DNA of 64,000 bases from Methylorubrum rhodesianum (GCF_014199985.1 NZ_JACHOS010000011.1:124001-188000), one strand, 5' to 3'; counted from the stretch's first letter, positions 42,030 through 51,155 are shown. Notes: generated from the sequence alone by a model not told the origin. Numbers and translations: made by a program.

Positions 42030-43070
42030 ATGACCTCCGTCCCCGACCCGGCCGCCGACGTATACGAGGGCCGGGACGGCTGGCTGTTCCTGATCCGGGG
42101 CACCAACCGCGTGCTGGAGCAGTACGGCCGGCCGGGCGTCTCGCGCCGGACGCTCTGGCGCTGGCGGCGGCTGATCGAGAGCCGCGTGCGGCGCTGCGCC
42201 GGGCTCGGCGCGACCTACCTCCACGCCCTCGCCCCGGAAAAACTCACCGTCTATTCCGAACGCGCGGAAGACCTCGCCTTCGATCCGGCCCGGGCTCCGG
42301 CCCTGCGGCTTGCCCGCTGGCTCACCGCCTCGCCCGGCGCCCGCGCGTGGGTCGATCTCGCGGGCGCGTTCCGAGCGGCGCGAGACGGCCCGCCGCTCTA
42401 TCTGCGAACCGACACCCACTGGACCTTCGAAGGCTGTTCGCTGGCCTACCGCACGATCCTGTCGCGGATGGGCGTGCCCCCGCGCGACGACGTCGAGGCC
42501 CGGCGCCAGCGCACCGCCCTCCCCTTCTCGGGCGATCTCGGCCGCAAGTTCACGCCCCACCGCACGGAGCTCGCGGAGGGCACGGCCTTCGCGAGCGCGG
42601 CGCGGCGCATCCACGCCAACGACCTCCTGCTGGAGATGGAGGCGCTGGGGCGCGGCGGCGACGCGCATCTCGGCAGCCACGCGGTGTTTTGCAACGACGA
42701 CCCTCTCGCCGATCCGCGCCGCCTCGTCATCTTCGGCGATTCTTACGCGCAGCACACTGCCCACAGCCCGCTCGCAACGCTCACCGCGCTCTTCGCCGAC
42801 CGGTTCCGCGAGGTTCATTTCCTGTGGTCGACGGGCATCGACTGGCGCTACCTCGAACGGGTCCGCCCCGACTTCGTCCTCGGCGAGATGGCCGAGCGCT
42901 TCGTGATCGACCTGCCGCCCCAAAACATCCGGATCGAACGGCTCGCGGAACTCGCCCGCGAGCGGAAGCTGATGGGAACGATCACGGGAGCGGATTGGCG
43001 CTCACCCGCGCCGCCTCCGCCTGACGCGCCCGCATCCGCGCCTGAAGCCGCTGGCGCCGCGCCGCGATGA
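42030..43070 (+). CDS. AlgX/AlgJ-like SGNH-hydrolase-domain protein
   Basis: A 346-residue protein. Diagnostic residues: DTHW (128-131) within RTDTHWTFEG, and the block FGDSYAQHTAH with Asp237-Ser238, matching the ALGX/AlgJ-type (polysaccharide O-acetyltransferase, DHHW family) domain. There is no obvious signal peptide, which is unusual for a family that normally acts in the periplasm. The C-terminal tail (PAPPPPDAPASAPEAAGA) is Pro/Ala-rich and overlaps the 3' end of the convergent YihY gene by 89 bp. No other polysaccharide acetylation gene is adjacent. Confidence 0.8.
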   Translation: MTSVPDPAADVYEGRDGWLFLIRGTNRVLEQYGRPGVSRRTLWRWRRLIESRVRRCAGLGATYLHALAPEKLTVYSERAEDLAFDPARAPALRLARWLTASPGARAWVDLAGAFRAARDGPPLYLRTDTHWTFEGCSLAYRTILSRMGVPPRDDVEARRQRTALPFSGDLGRKFTPHRTELAEGTAFASAARRIHANDLLLEMEALGRGGDAHLGSHAVFCNDDPLADPRRLVIFGDSYAQHTAHSPLATLTALFADRFREVHFLWSTGIDWRYLERVRPDFVLGEMAERFVIDLPPQNIRIERLAELARERKLMGTITGADWRSPAPPPPDAPASAPEAAGAAPR

Positions 43071-43938
43071 CCGTACCGTTGATCTCGCCGCCGAACAGGA
43101 ACATCGCCGCGAGCCAGTAGAGGAACACCAGGAAGATCATCGCGGTCGCAAGGCCGCCATAGGTCGAGGCGTAGGCGTTCGAGAAGCGGTCGAGATAATA
43201 GCCGAAGCCGAGGCCGGCGAGGAACCACAGGCCGAGCGTCACGGCGATGCCCGGCAGCACGGACAGCACCGGCCGGCGCCCGGCGGCGACGAACTTATGG
43301 GCGATCACCAGCACCAGCGCGATCAGGAAGGCGGTGACGCCGATCCGGCCGATGGCGACGGTGAGGCCTAGCGGCTCCAGCCCAGGTGCCACGAAGACGA
43401 GTTGGCGCCAGATCAGCGGCCCGAGCACCACGAGCAGCGCGAAGGCCAGCATCGCGAAGGCGCCGCAGACGACGTAGCCGATCGATTCGAGCCGGGTGAG
43501 CCACCAGGGCCGCATCTCGCGGATGCCGTAGGCGCGGTTGAGTCCGACCCGGAGCGACTCGACGCCGGAGGACGAGAAGTAGAGCGCGAGCAGCGCACCG
43601 AGCGTCAGCACGCCGCCGCGCTGCTCGGTGAGCAGGCGGTGCACCTCGCCGACGATGGGCTTGGCCACCTCCCGCGGCACGGCGTCGAAGATCAGCGTGC
43701 CGGCCTCGTCCGCCAGCGACTTGGTGCCGATCAGGCCAGCGAGCGCCGCGAGCAGGATCAGGAACGGAAACAGCGAGGTCAGCATCGACAGCGCGATGTG
43801 GCTCGCGATCGCCCAGCCGTCATGGGCGACGAAGCGCTGCGCGGCCAGCCCCGTCACGTCGAGGATCTTTTTGAGTCGGCTCAAGGGCGGTGGCGGCTTC
43901 TGCGGCTGAGTCGAGGCGAGCCGCTCCATACGGGCCAT
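42982..43938 (-). CDS. YihY/BrkB family inner-membrane protein
   Basis: A 318-residue protein with about six transmembrane helices and the family motifs WAIASHIALSMLTSLFPFLI, VGLNRAYGIREMRPWW, and ASTYGGLATAMIFLVFLYWL with GGEINGTVIAARR near the end. The function is debated (former RNase BN). The start ATG at 43938 is supported by its spacing from the divergent EamA gene (98 bp). The last about 30 residues overlap the tail of the convergent AlgX-like gene. Confidence 0.92.
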   Translation of the reverse strand: MARMERLASTQPQKPPPPLSRLKKILDVTGLAAQRFVAHDGWAIASHIALSMLTSLFPFLILLAALAGLIGTKSLADEAGTLIFDAVPREVAKPIVGEVHRLLTEQRGGVLTLGALLALYFSSSGVESLRVGLNRAYGIREMRPWWLTRLESIGYVVCGAFAMLAFALLVVLGPLIWRQLVFVAPGLEPLGLTVAIGRIGVTAFLIALVLVIAHKFVAAGRRPVLSVLPGIAVTLGLWFLAGLGFGYYLDRFSNAYASTYGGLATAMIFLVFLYWLAAMFLFGGEINGTVIAARRQRLQARMRARQAEAARVSANPLP

Positions 43939-44036
43939 CGGATGCTGCGCGTCAATCTCGGGTGCGGGCGGAGCATAGCCGCCCTCAGCATTCTCCGGTT
44001 GCCACGCGCCCGGTTGCGTGCTGCCTGCCGGGCGCC

Positions 44037-44927
44037 ATGCCGACCGTCCTCTCCAGCCTGATCCCGGCCGCCTTCGTGCTGATCTGGGCAAGCGGCTTCG
44101 TCGCCGCGCGCTACGTGGCGCCCTACGCCGAGCCGCTCGCTTTCGTGGCGCTCCGACTGGCCCTGGTGGCGATGGTGCTGGCCGGAATCGCGTTCGCGCT
44201 CCGCGCGCGCTGGCCCCGGACCGCCGACGGCTGGCGCGACGGCATGATCGCGGGCGTGCTGATGCAGGGCATCTACGTGGCCGGCGTGTTCTGGTCGGTG
44301 CATCACGGCCTGCCCGCCGGCATCGCGGCGCTGGTGGGCAGCCTCCAGCCGCTGCTGACGGCGGCCGTGTCGCAGCCGCTGCTCGGCGAGCGGGTCGGGC
44401 CACAGCGCTGGGCCGGGATCGGGCTCGGCTTCCTCGGGGCGGGACTGGTGCTCGGGCCGAAGCTCGGCGCGGTCGATGCCGCCGGCATCCCCCCCGTTGC
44501 GCTCCTCGTCTCGCTCGCCGCGATGCTGGCGATGACCGCCGGCACGCTGTGGCAGAAGCGGCGCGGCGCCGGCGCCGACCTCGTCACCAATGCCTGCCTG
44601 CAATTCGTCGGCGGCACCGCCTTCGCGGTCCCGCTCGCGCTCGTCGCCGGTGAGACGCATCTCGCCCCGAGCCTGCCGCTCGGCCTCGGCATGGCGTGGT
44701 CGGTCCTCGTGAACTCCGTCGGCGGCATCCTGCTGCTGCTGGCGCTGATCCGGCGCGGGGCCGTGGCCGGCGTTGCCTCGCTGCTGTTCCTCGTGCCGCC
44801 TGTCTCTGCGGTGATCGCCTATCTCATGTTCGGCGAGACGCTGACGGCAATGCAGGTTGCCGGCATGGCGGTTGCGGCCGGCGGCGTCGGTCTGGCGAGC
44901 GGTCCTCAGACACGCTCAACGCGGTGA
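44037..44927 (+). CDS. EamA-family (DMT) exporter
   Basis: A 296-residue protein with ten predicted helices in two EamA repeats: LIPAAFVLIWASGFVAARYV at the start and the second repeat from about 150 (VALLVSLAAMLAMTAGTL), ending with SVIAYLMFGETLTAMQVAGM. Members export amino acids or other small metabolites. Substrate unknown. The ATG at 44037 gives the canonical first helix. It is divergent from YihY. Confidence 0.93.
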   Translation: MPTVLSSLIPAAFVLIWASGFVAARYVAPYAEPLAFVALRLALVAMVLAGIAFALRARWPRTADGWRDGMIAGVLMQGIYVAGVFWSVHHGLPAGIAALVGSLQPLLTAAVSQPLLGERVGPQRWAGIGLGFLGAGLVLGPKLGAVDAAGIPPVALLVSLAAMLAMTAGTLWQKRRGAGADLVTNACLQFVGGTAFAVPLALVAGETHLAPSLPLGLGMAWSVLVNSVGGILLLLALIRRGAVAGVASLLFLVPPVSAVIAYLMFGETLTAMQVAGMAVAAGGVGLASGPQTRSTR

Positions 44928-45097
44928 ACTGTATGATGAATTCAGCCTAAAGACGGGGGATGCGGCGATGAGAAACCACTATTGTGCCGGCGATCCTGTC
45001 TATAAAGAAACCAACCGTCCGCCTTCCTAGAAGTCCCGCTCAGTCACGCCGGAACGCCATCCACTTCGGCTCAGAGCGCCCGAGAAGAGAGTTCGCC

Positions 45098-46786
45098 ATG
45101 GCAGCATCTCCCGCGATCCAGCCCGCCAACGACCCGAGCGATTTCGTCGCCCTGGCCAAGGACGCCGCCGCCGGCGCCAAGGCCCTCGTCGCCGAGGCGA
45201 CCGCCCGCGTGAAGGCGCGGGTGACGGGCCCCGAGGGCAAGCTCGATGCGGGTGCGCTGGAGCGCGAGCAGCACGCCGCCCACGGTCTGTCCTGGCTTGC
45301 CACCTACGGCGAGGCGGTGCGCGAGCTCGCCGACTACGCCGAGCGGCTCAAGGGCGAGGGCACCTTCGGCGAGACCGAGGCTCTGCTCGTGAAGATCGGC
45401 GTCGGCGAGTATCTCGACCAGATGTTCGGCGGCATTCCGATGAGCCAGGGTGAGATCGTCCGCCCGACGGCGCTCGGCTTCACCAGCGCCGAACTCGCGT
45501 CCCTGCGCACGCCCGCCATCGACGCGGCGATCGCCGAGGGCAATACGCCGGCCAACCGCGCTGCGCTGGTGGCGAAGATCCGCGAGGCCACGACCTCGGG
45601 TGCGGCCACCATCGGCCTCTCGGGCCTCGACGAGGACATGGAGGCGATCCGCACCGAGATGCGCCGCTTCGGCAAGGCCGAGGTGGTGGAGCAGGCCCAG
45701 GAGTGGCACCGCGAGAACGCCTACATCCCGATGCCGATCATCGAGAAGATGGCCGAACTCGGCGTGTTCGGCCTCACCATCCCCGAGGAATACGGCGGCA
45801 TGGGCATGCCCAAGGCCGCGATGTGCGTGGTCTCGGAGGAGCTGTCGCGCGCCTATATCGGCGTCGGCTCGCTCGGCACGCGCTCGGAGATCGCCGCCGA
45901 GCTGATCCTGTGCGGCGGCACCGAGGAGCAGAAGCAACGCTTCCTGCCGCGCATCGCGAGCGGAGAGATCCTGCCGACCGCCGTCTTCACCGAGCCGAAT
46001 ACCGGCTCCGACCTCGCCTCGCTTCGCACCAAGGCGGTCAAGGAGGGCGACGTCTGGAAGATCACGGGCAACAAGACCTGGATCACCCACCCCGTGCGCG
46101 CCGACATCATGACGGTCCTCGTGCGCACCAAGCCGGAGGAGAAGGGCCACCGCGGCCTCTCCATGCTGATCGCCGAGAAGCCGCGCGGCTCGGACGAGAA
46201 CCCCTTCCCCGTCGACGGCCTGTCCGGCGGCGAGATCGAGGTGCTCGGCTACCGCGGCATGAAGGAGTACGAACTCTCCTTCGAGGGCTTCTCCGTGCCC
46301 GCCGCCAACCTGCTCGGCGAGGTCGAGGGCAAGGGCTTCGCTCAGCTCATGCAGACCTTCGAATCGGCCCGCATCCAGACCGCGGCCCGCGCCATCGGCG
46401 TGGCTCAGTCGGCCCTCGATATCGGCCTGCGCTACGCCGAGGAGCGGGTGCAGTTCGGCAAGGCGCTGGTCGAGTTCCCGCGCGTGGCCGACAAGCTCGC
46501 GATGATGGCGGTGGAAATCAATATCGCCCGCCAGCTCACCTACTTCTCCGCCCGCGAGAAGGACGAGGGCAAGCGCTGCGATCTCGAGGCCGGCATGGCC
46601 AAGCTGCTCGGCGCCCGCGTCGCCTGGGCGGCGGCCGACAACGCCCTGCAGATCCACGGCGGCAACGGCTTCGCGCTGGAATACCCGATCAGCCGCGTGC
46701 TGTGCGACGCGCGCATCCTCTCGATCTTCGAGGGAGCCGCCGAGATCCAGGCCCAGGTCATCGCCCGGCGCCTGCTGGAGCAGTGA
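45098..46786 (+). CDS. mcd: Acyl-CoA dehydrogenase, methylsuccinyl-CoA dehydrogenase (Mcd) type
   Basis: A 562-residue flavoprotein: an N-terminal helical extension of about 170 residues (DFVALAKDAAAGAKALVAEA...) followed by a full acyl-CoA dehydrogenase domain (FGLTIPEEYGGMGMPKA, FTEPNTGSDLASL, ARILSIFEGAAEIQAQVIAR with base Glu545). The long N-terminal extension and ~560 length are features of methylsuccinyl-CoA dehydrogenase, which oxidises (2S)-methylsuccinyl-CoA to mesaconyl-CoA in the ethylmalonyl-CoA pathway. Ordinary acyl-CoA dehydrogenases are about 380-400 residues. Start ATG 45098 lies 10 nt after a GAGAAGAGAG purine tract. Assignment rests on architecture and lineage. Confidence 0.85.
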   Translation: MAASPAIQPANDPSDFVALAKDAAAGAKALVAEATARVKARVTGPEGKLDAGALEREQHAAHGLSWLATYGEAVRELADYAERLKGEGTFGETEALLVKIGVGEYLDQMFGGIPMSQGEIVRPTALGFTSAELASLRTPAIDAAIAEGNTPANRAALVAKIREATTSGAATIGLSGLDEDMEAIRTEMRRFGKAEVVEQAQEWHRENAYIPMPIIEKMAELGVFGLTIPEEYGGMGMPKAAMCVVSEELSRAYIGVGSLGTRSEIAAELILCGGTEEQKQRFLPRIASGEILPTAVFTEPNTGSDLASLRTKAVKEGDVWKITGNKTWITHPVRADIMTVLVRTKPEEKGHRGLSMLIAEKPRGSDENPFPVDGLSGGEIEVLGYRGMKEYELSFEGFSVPAANLLGEVEGKGFAQLMQTFESARIQTAARAIGVAQSALDIGLRYAEERVQFGKALVEFPRVADKLAMMAVEINIARQLTYFSAREKDEGKRCDLEAGMAKLLGARVAWAAADNALQIHGGNGFALEYPISRVLCDARILSIFEGAAEIQAQVIARRLLEQ

Positions 46787-46896
46787 GAGAGACTTGATCC
46801 GTCCTTGATCGGCGCTGTGCTGGTCGAGGACGGGCCACCTCTTCAAGATCAGCCGTATAGCCGGCTCATATACTTCCCCTCAACGAACGCCTGTTA

Positions 46897-46927
46897 GGCC
46901 GTGCTTCGACTTCCTCGGAGCACGGCC
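46897..46927 (+). terminator. Hairpin after mcd
   Basis: GGCCGTGCT and AGCACGGCC arms with a 13-nt loop lie about 110 bp past mcd and immediately before the next gene. There is no T-run. Confidence 0.5.
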
Positions 46928-46932
46928 TTCGC

Positions 46933-49344
46933 TTGCCCATCCCGACATCAGACGCGCACGCCGCCGCGCTGATCCAGCACTGGCGCAGCTGCCGCACCCG
47001 CCCCGGGGCGATGCCGGGCTACGACGCCGTCGTCCTGGGCAGGCTCGGCCGCCTGGCCGATCGCTGCGCCCTGATCGCCACCCGCGAGGGCCGTGCCGAG
47101 CGCATCCTGTGGGGCGGCCCGGGGTTCCGCGACTGGTTCGAGGACGAGATCCGTGACCGGCCGCTCGCCCAGATGCCCGACGAGATCCGCCGGCCGATCG
47201 AGGAGATCGGGGTGGCCGCCCTGCGCACCGGCGAGCCGGCGGGCGCACGCTGCGACCGCATCACCGATGGCATCGTCACCACCTGGAGCCTCGTGGGCGT
47301 CCCGCTCGCCAACGGCGGCGGAACCCCCCTTCTCCTCATCCACGTCGACAGCGAGGGCGTGCGCACGGAATTGATGCAGGCGGTGTTCGGTGCCACCGGC
47401 CAGGGGCTGATGGCGCTCGGCGCCGTCCGCGACGCCGAGAGGGCCGTCGCCGACTTCAAGGTCGTCGCCCTGAACCAGGGCGCCGCCGAGATCTTCGGGC
47501 GGTCGATCGTGAGCCTGCAGTGGCAGCGGCTCAGTGATTTCGTGCCGATGCGGCTCGGCATGACGCAGCGGCTGTCCGGCATCCTCGGATGCTCCGAGCG
47601 GGCGGTGTTCGAGCTCGCCACGCCGCGCTCCGACGGGACGACACTCCACTTGAAGGTCGAGGCACAGGCCATCGGCGACCTCATCGCCGTCGCCATGACC
47701 GACGTCGGCGACATCAAGGCGCGGGAGGATTCGTTCCGCTTCCTGTTCGAGAGCAACCCGCTGCCGATGTGGCTGGTCGACCAGGAATCGGCCCGCTTCA
47801 TCGCCGTGAACGAGGCGGCGGTCGCCCATTACGGCTACAGCCGGGACGCTTTTCTGGCCCGGAGCCTGACGGACCTCTCGGAAGCCGGCGCACGCGGTCC
47901 CGCCCGTGACGGCCACCTGCAGCGTCACCTGCGGGCCGACGGATCGCTGATCGAGGTGACGCTGTTCGAGCGGACCCTCGCCTTCGAGGGACGCCACGCC
48001 CTTCTCGGCGCGGCCATCGACGTCACCGAGCAGCGCCGCGCCGAGGCCCGCATCACCCACATGGCCCATCACGATGCGCTGACGGGTCTGCCGAACCGGG
48101 CATTGTTCGGCCTCCGCCTCGCCGATGCGATCGCCGAGCAGGCCCGGACGGGCGCAGGCGCCGCCCTGCTGTGCCTCGACCTCGACAAGTTCAAGTTCGT
48201 CAACGACACGCTCGGCCATCCGGCCGGCGACGCCCTGCTCCGGGTGGTCGCGGAACGGATCACGGCCTGTCTGCGCCGGGAAGATCTCGTCGCCCGGCTC
48301 GGAGGCGACGAATTCGCCGTGCTGCTGCACAATGCCGAGAGTGCGACCGTGGCGGCCGTCACCGGCCGGATCATCGAGGCCCTGTCGCGCCCGGTGCGGC
48401 TCGGCGACCGCGAATGCCAGATCGGCGTGAGCGTCGGCATCGCGCGCCTGCCCGAACACGGCACCGACTCCGATACGCTGCTGCGCAACGCCGATCTTGC
48501 CCTCTACCGGGCGAAGGCCGACGGCGGCAGCGTCGCCCATTGCTTCGAGACGGCGATGGACAGCTGGGCCCGTTCGCGGCGGCGGCGGGAGACCGACCTG
48601 CACGAGGCCTTCGCCCGGGGCGACCTCGCCCTGGCCTACCAGCCCGTCGTCGACGTCGGGTCGCGGGCGGTCGTGGGGTTCGAGGCGCTGCTGCGCTGGC
48701 ACCACCCCGTCGAAGGCACGATCCCGCCGGCCGAGTTCGTACCGCTCGCCGAGGAAGTGGGCCTCATCGTGCCGATCGGCGCCTGGGTCCTGCGGCAGGC
48801 CTGCGCCGAGGCCAGCCTGTGGGCCGATCCGGTTCGCGTCGCGGTGAATCTCTCGCCGGTGCAGTTCCGCGATCCCGGTCTCGTGGCGACGGTGCGCGAG
48901 GCACTCGCGCTCTCCGGACTCGCGCCGCACCGCCTCGAACTGGAGGTTACCGAATCGGTGCTGCTCGTCGCGAGCGAGGCCAATGTGGCGATGCTGCACG
49001 CTCTGCGGGATCTCGGCGTGCGGATCGCGATGGATGATTTCGGAACCGGCTACTGCTCGCTGAGCTACCTGCAGAAGTTTCCCTTCGACAAGATCAAGAT
49101 CGACCGCTCCTTCGTGAGCCAGCTCGGCGAGAACCCGCACTCGACGGCGATCGTGCGGGCCGTGATCGGCCTCGGCGCCAGTCTCGGCATCGTCACCGTG
49201 GCCGAGGGCGTCGAGACCGAGGCGCAGTTCGCGCATCTGCGCGCCGAGGGCTGCCAGGAGGTGCAGGGATACCTGTTCGGCCGGCCGAATTCCGCCCCGG
49301 CGATCCGCGGGCTGCTCCGGCGGGAACCGGACCTCGCAGCCTGA
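46933..49344 (+). CDS. PAS-GGDEF-EAL c-di-GMP turnover protein
   Basis: An 803-residue multi-domain protein from a TTG start: N-terminal PAS_5-like region (QHWRSCRTRPGAMPGY..., about 10-140), two further PAS domains (about 150-255 and 260-365), then GGDEF (residues 457-461, with an RRED inhibitory-site motif just before) and EAL (584-586, DDFGTGYCSLSYLQ at 701) with all catalytic residues present. So it could make or degrade c-di-GMP; in such hybrids one domain is often regulatory. No transmembrane segment, so a cytoplasmic sensor. The TTG at 46933 is favoured over ATG 47011 since the PAS_5-like residues precede that ATG. Confidence 0.9.
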   Translation: MPIPTSDAHAAALIQHWRSCRTRPGAMPGYDAVVLGRLGRLADRCALIATREGRAERILWGGPGFRDWFEDEIRDRPLAQMPDEIRRPIEEIGVAALRTGEPAGARCDRITDGIVTTWSLVGVPLANGGGTPLLLIHVDSEGVRTELMQAVFGATGQGLMALGAVRDAERAVADFKVVALNQGAAEIFGRSIVSLQWQRLSDFVPMRLGMTQRLSGILGCSERAVFELATPRSDGTTLHLKVEAQAIGDLIAVAMTDVGDIKAREDSFRFLFESNPLPMWLVDQESARFIAVNEAAVAHYGYSRDAFLARSLTDLSEAGARGPARDGHLQRHLRADGSLIEVTLFERTLAFEGRHALLGAAIDVTEQRRAEARITHMAHHDALTGLPNRALFGLRLADAIAEQARTGAGAALLCLDLDKFKFVNDTLGHPAGDALLRVVAERITACLRREDLVARLGGDEFAVLLHNAESATVAAVTGRIIEALSRPVRLGDRECQIGVSVGIARLPEHGTDSDTLLRNADLALYRAKADGGSVAHCFETAMDSWARSRRRRETDLHEAFARGDLALAYQPVVDVGSRAVVGFEALLRWHHPVEGTIPPAEFVPLAEEVGLIVPIGAWVLRQACAEASLWADPVRVAVNLSPVQFRDPGLVATVREALALSGLAPHRLELEVTESVLLVASEANVAMLHALRDLGVRIAMDDFGTGYCSLSYLQKFPFDKIKIDRSFVSQLGENPHSTAIVRAVIGLGASLGIVTVAEGVETEAQFAHLRAEGCQEVQGYLFGRPNSAPAIRGLLRREPDLAA

Positions 49345-49376
49345 GCCGCCAGGCGGTCCAGCGCCTCGTCCGGCTG

Positions 49377-49577
49377 CTACTTCGTGATCTTCACCGAAAC
49401 CGGGTCGCTCGACGGGAAGGTCTCCTCCAGCGCCTCGTCGAGGCGCTCGTCCTTCTCGTCCTTGCGGTTCTCGGGGATCGCCTTGTCGCCCCCTCCGTCC
49501 TGCTGGAAGCCTTTGGATTTGGTCTCGTCGGTCGGCTGGGTCTTGTCGGACACGTCTACCTCGCGGTCTGTCGTCAT
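49377..49577 (-). CDS. Small acidic protein with conserved EETFPSSDPVS tail
   Basis: A 66-residue, strongly charged, apparently disordered protein (MTTDREVDVSDKTQPTDETK..., Asp/Lys/Glu-rich centre) ending LDEALEETFPSSDPVSVKIT. This 'LDEALEETFPASDP' block recurs at the C-terminus of small uncharacterised proteins in alphaproteobacteria. The start ATG 49577 is followed by a normal frame with low but matching codon bias. The function is unknown. It is convergent with the GGDEF-EAL gene and upstream of the GT4 gene on the same strand. Confidence 0.75.
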   Translation of the reverse strand: MTTDREVDVSDKTQPTDETKSKGFQQDGGGDKAIPENRKDEKDERLDEALEETFPSSDPVSVKITK

Positions 49578-49655
49578 GCGCCGCGCGTCACCGCGCGACT
49601 CTGATGCGGACCAACGCGAGCGCGGCCTTCCTGTTTCGTGCGATCGCACCTTCGG

Positions 49656-50957
49656 TCACGGTCCCGCGGGTGCCGCGCCGCGCAGGCCCGGCCGTTCTGC
49701 CGCGCGTGGGGCGAGCCGCGCTTCGCGCATCACGAGGCCGTAGACCTGCTCCAGGCGGTCGAGATGCGCATCGACGCTCAACGGCGCCGACCAGTAGCGC
49801 TCGTAGGCGCGCTCGGCCATGCGCGCCGCCAGAGCGTCGTCCGACAGCCGGGTCAGATGCGCGGCCAGCGCCCCGGCATCGCCCGAGCGGAACCAGAACC
49901 CGTTCTCGCCGTCCTCCACCGCCTCGCGCCCGGCGCAGGCGTCGGAGACGACGACCGGGCAGCCGCAGGCGAGCGCCTCGTAGACGGTGAGCGGCTGGCC
50001 CTCGTACCAGATGCTGGGGAAGACGAGGGCGCGGGCACCCCGCATCAGAGCCTGCACCTCGGGCCCGCTCTTCCAGCCGAGCATGACCGCCTCGGGATAG
50101 CGCGCCTTCAGTTCCGCCGCGCTCGGTCCGTCGCCGACGAAGACCGGACGGATGCCGGCCCGCCGCGCGGCCTCGGCGAAAATCGGCGCGCCCTTCTCCG
50201 TCGAGATGCGGCCGACGAACAGGAAATCGCCGCGTGCCCCACGCTCCGGCGGCTGCCGCTCGACCGAGATCGGGTTGTCGATCCGGTGGAACACCGTGCG
50301 CGGGGGCAGGAGCGGCGCGATCACCCGCTCCTGCAGCGCGCTGATCGTGACCACGTGGCGGAACAGGCCGGGCAGCCCGGCGACATGCTCCAGGCCGAGA
50401 TGGCGCACCACCCGCAGCAGCTTGCGCGGATAGGAGCGCGCGTCGCAATTCGTGGTGAGGCAGGCGGCCGACATCGGCGTGCGGTGGCAGATCCGGTCGG
50501 CCGGATACTCGTAGAAGCCGCCATTGGGGCAGACGAGGAAGAACTCGTGCATCGTGTAGAGGCACGGCAGACCCGAGCGCCGGATCGCCGTGCCGATCGC
50601 GGGCGAGAGCGCCTTGGCGAAGGCGTGGACATGGACCAGCGTGTCGCGGGGATCGCACAGCTTCAGCTCCGCGGCGAGGCGGGCGGAGGCCCGGGTGTTC
50701 CAGATCGCCTGGGCGGCGAAGGCGAGCTTGTTGGTGGTGGAGGTGATGTCGTCCTGCCCGAGGCAGATCACTCGCGCCCCGCTGGCGGCGAGCCGGGGAT
50801 CGACCGGGCCGACCGCCGCGAAGACCGTAACCCGATGCCCGCGCTGCCGCAGGCCGACGGCCGAATCGAGGGCGACCTTGGCCTGGCCGCCGTTGATATG
50901 GGCATGGTCGAGAACGAGGACGACGTGCACGGCGGCTCCCGACTCTTTCCCACGCAT
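49656..50957 (-). CDS. Glycosyltransferase family 4 protein (paralog A)
   Basis: A 433-residue GT-B glycosyltransferase: N-terminal VLVLDHAHINGGQAKVALDS, a cysteine-rich acceptor loop (LYTMHEFFLVCPNGGFYEY ... AACLTTNCDARSYPRK) and the C-terminal nucleotide-sugar domain (FLFVGRISTEKGAPIFAEAA, PSIWYEGQPLTVYEALACGC, ending DAGALAAHLTRL). It acts on the cytoplasmic side of the membrane, adding a sugar to a lipid or polysaccharide. The start ATG 50957 is preferred. It is head to head with paralog B, 198 bp apart. Confidence 0.92.
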   Translation of the reverse strand: MRGKESGAAVHVVLVLDHAHINGGQAKVALDSAVGLRQRGHRVTVFAAVGPVDPRLAASGARVICLGQDDITSTTNKLAFAAQAIWNTRASARLAAELKLCDPRDTLVHVHAFAKALSPAIGTAIRRSGLPCLYTMHEFFLVCPNGGFYEYPADRICHRTPMSAACLTTNCDARSYPRKLLRVVRHLGLEHVAGLPGLFRHVVTISALQERVIAPLLPPRTVFHRIDNPISVERQPPERGARGDFLFVGRISTEKGAPIFAEAARRAGIRPVFVGDGPSAAELKARYPEAVMLGWKSGPEVQALMRGARALVFPSIWYEGQPLTVYEALACGCPVVVSDACAGREAVEDGENGFWFRSGDAGALAAHLTRLSDDALAARMAERAYERYWSAPLSVDAHLDRLEQVYGLVMREARLAPRAAERPGLRGAAPAGP

Positions 50958-51155
50958 CGTCCCGAGAGCCGGCACCCGCTCCCGCGGCGACCCGCGGCTG
51001 ATCGGCCCCGTTTACCAGCCGGCAGTTGATCTCCCGTAAACCTTGCGGGCGGACGTTCGCCGCGCTGTTTCGGCCTCGTCCCCGGAGCGTCGTCCTTGCC
51101 CGAGAACCGGATCATCCGTCGCGAGGACGCGCTTAAACTGGAGGGGAGCGCAGCG

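Noticed and set aside
45001..45006. TATAAA upstream of mcd as a -10 element
   Set aside because: The nearest -35-like TTGTGC is only 13 bp away, an unsuitable spacing, so the promoter is left uncalled.
46948..49236. 762-residue minus-strand frame opposite the GGDEF-EAL gene
   Set aside because: Antisense shadow with His/Gly/Arg-rich composition and no ribosome-binding site.
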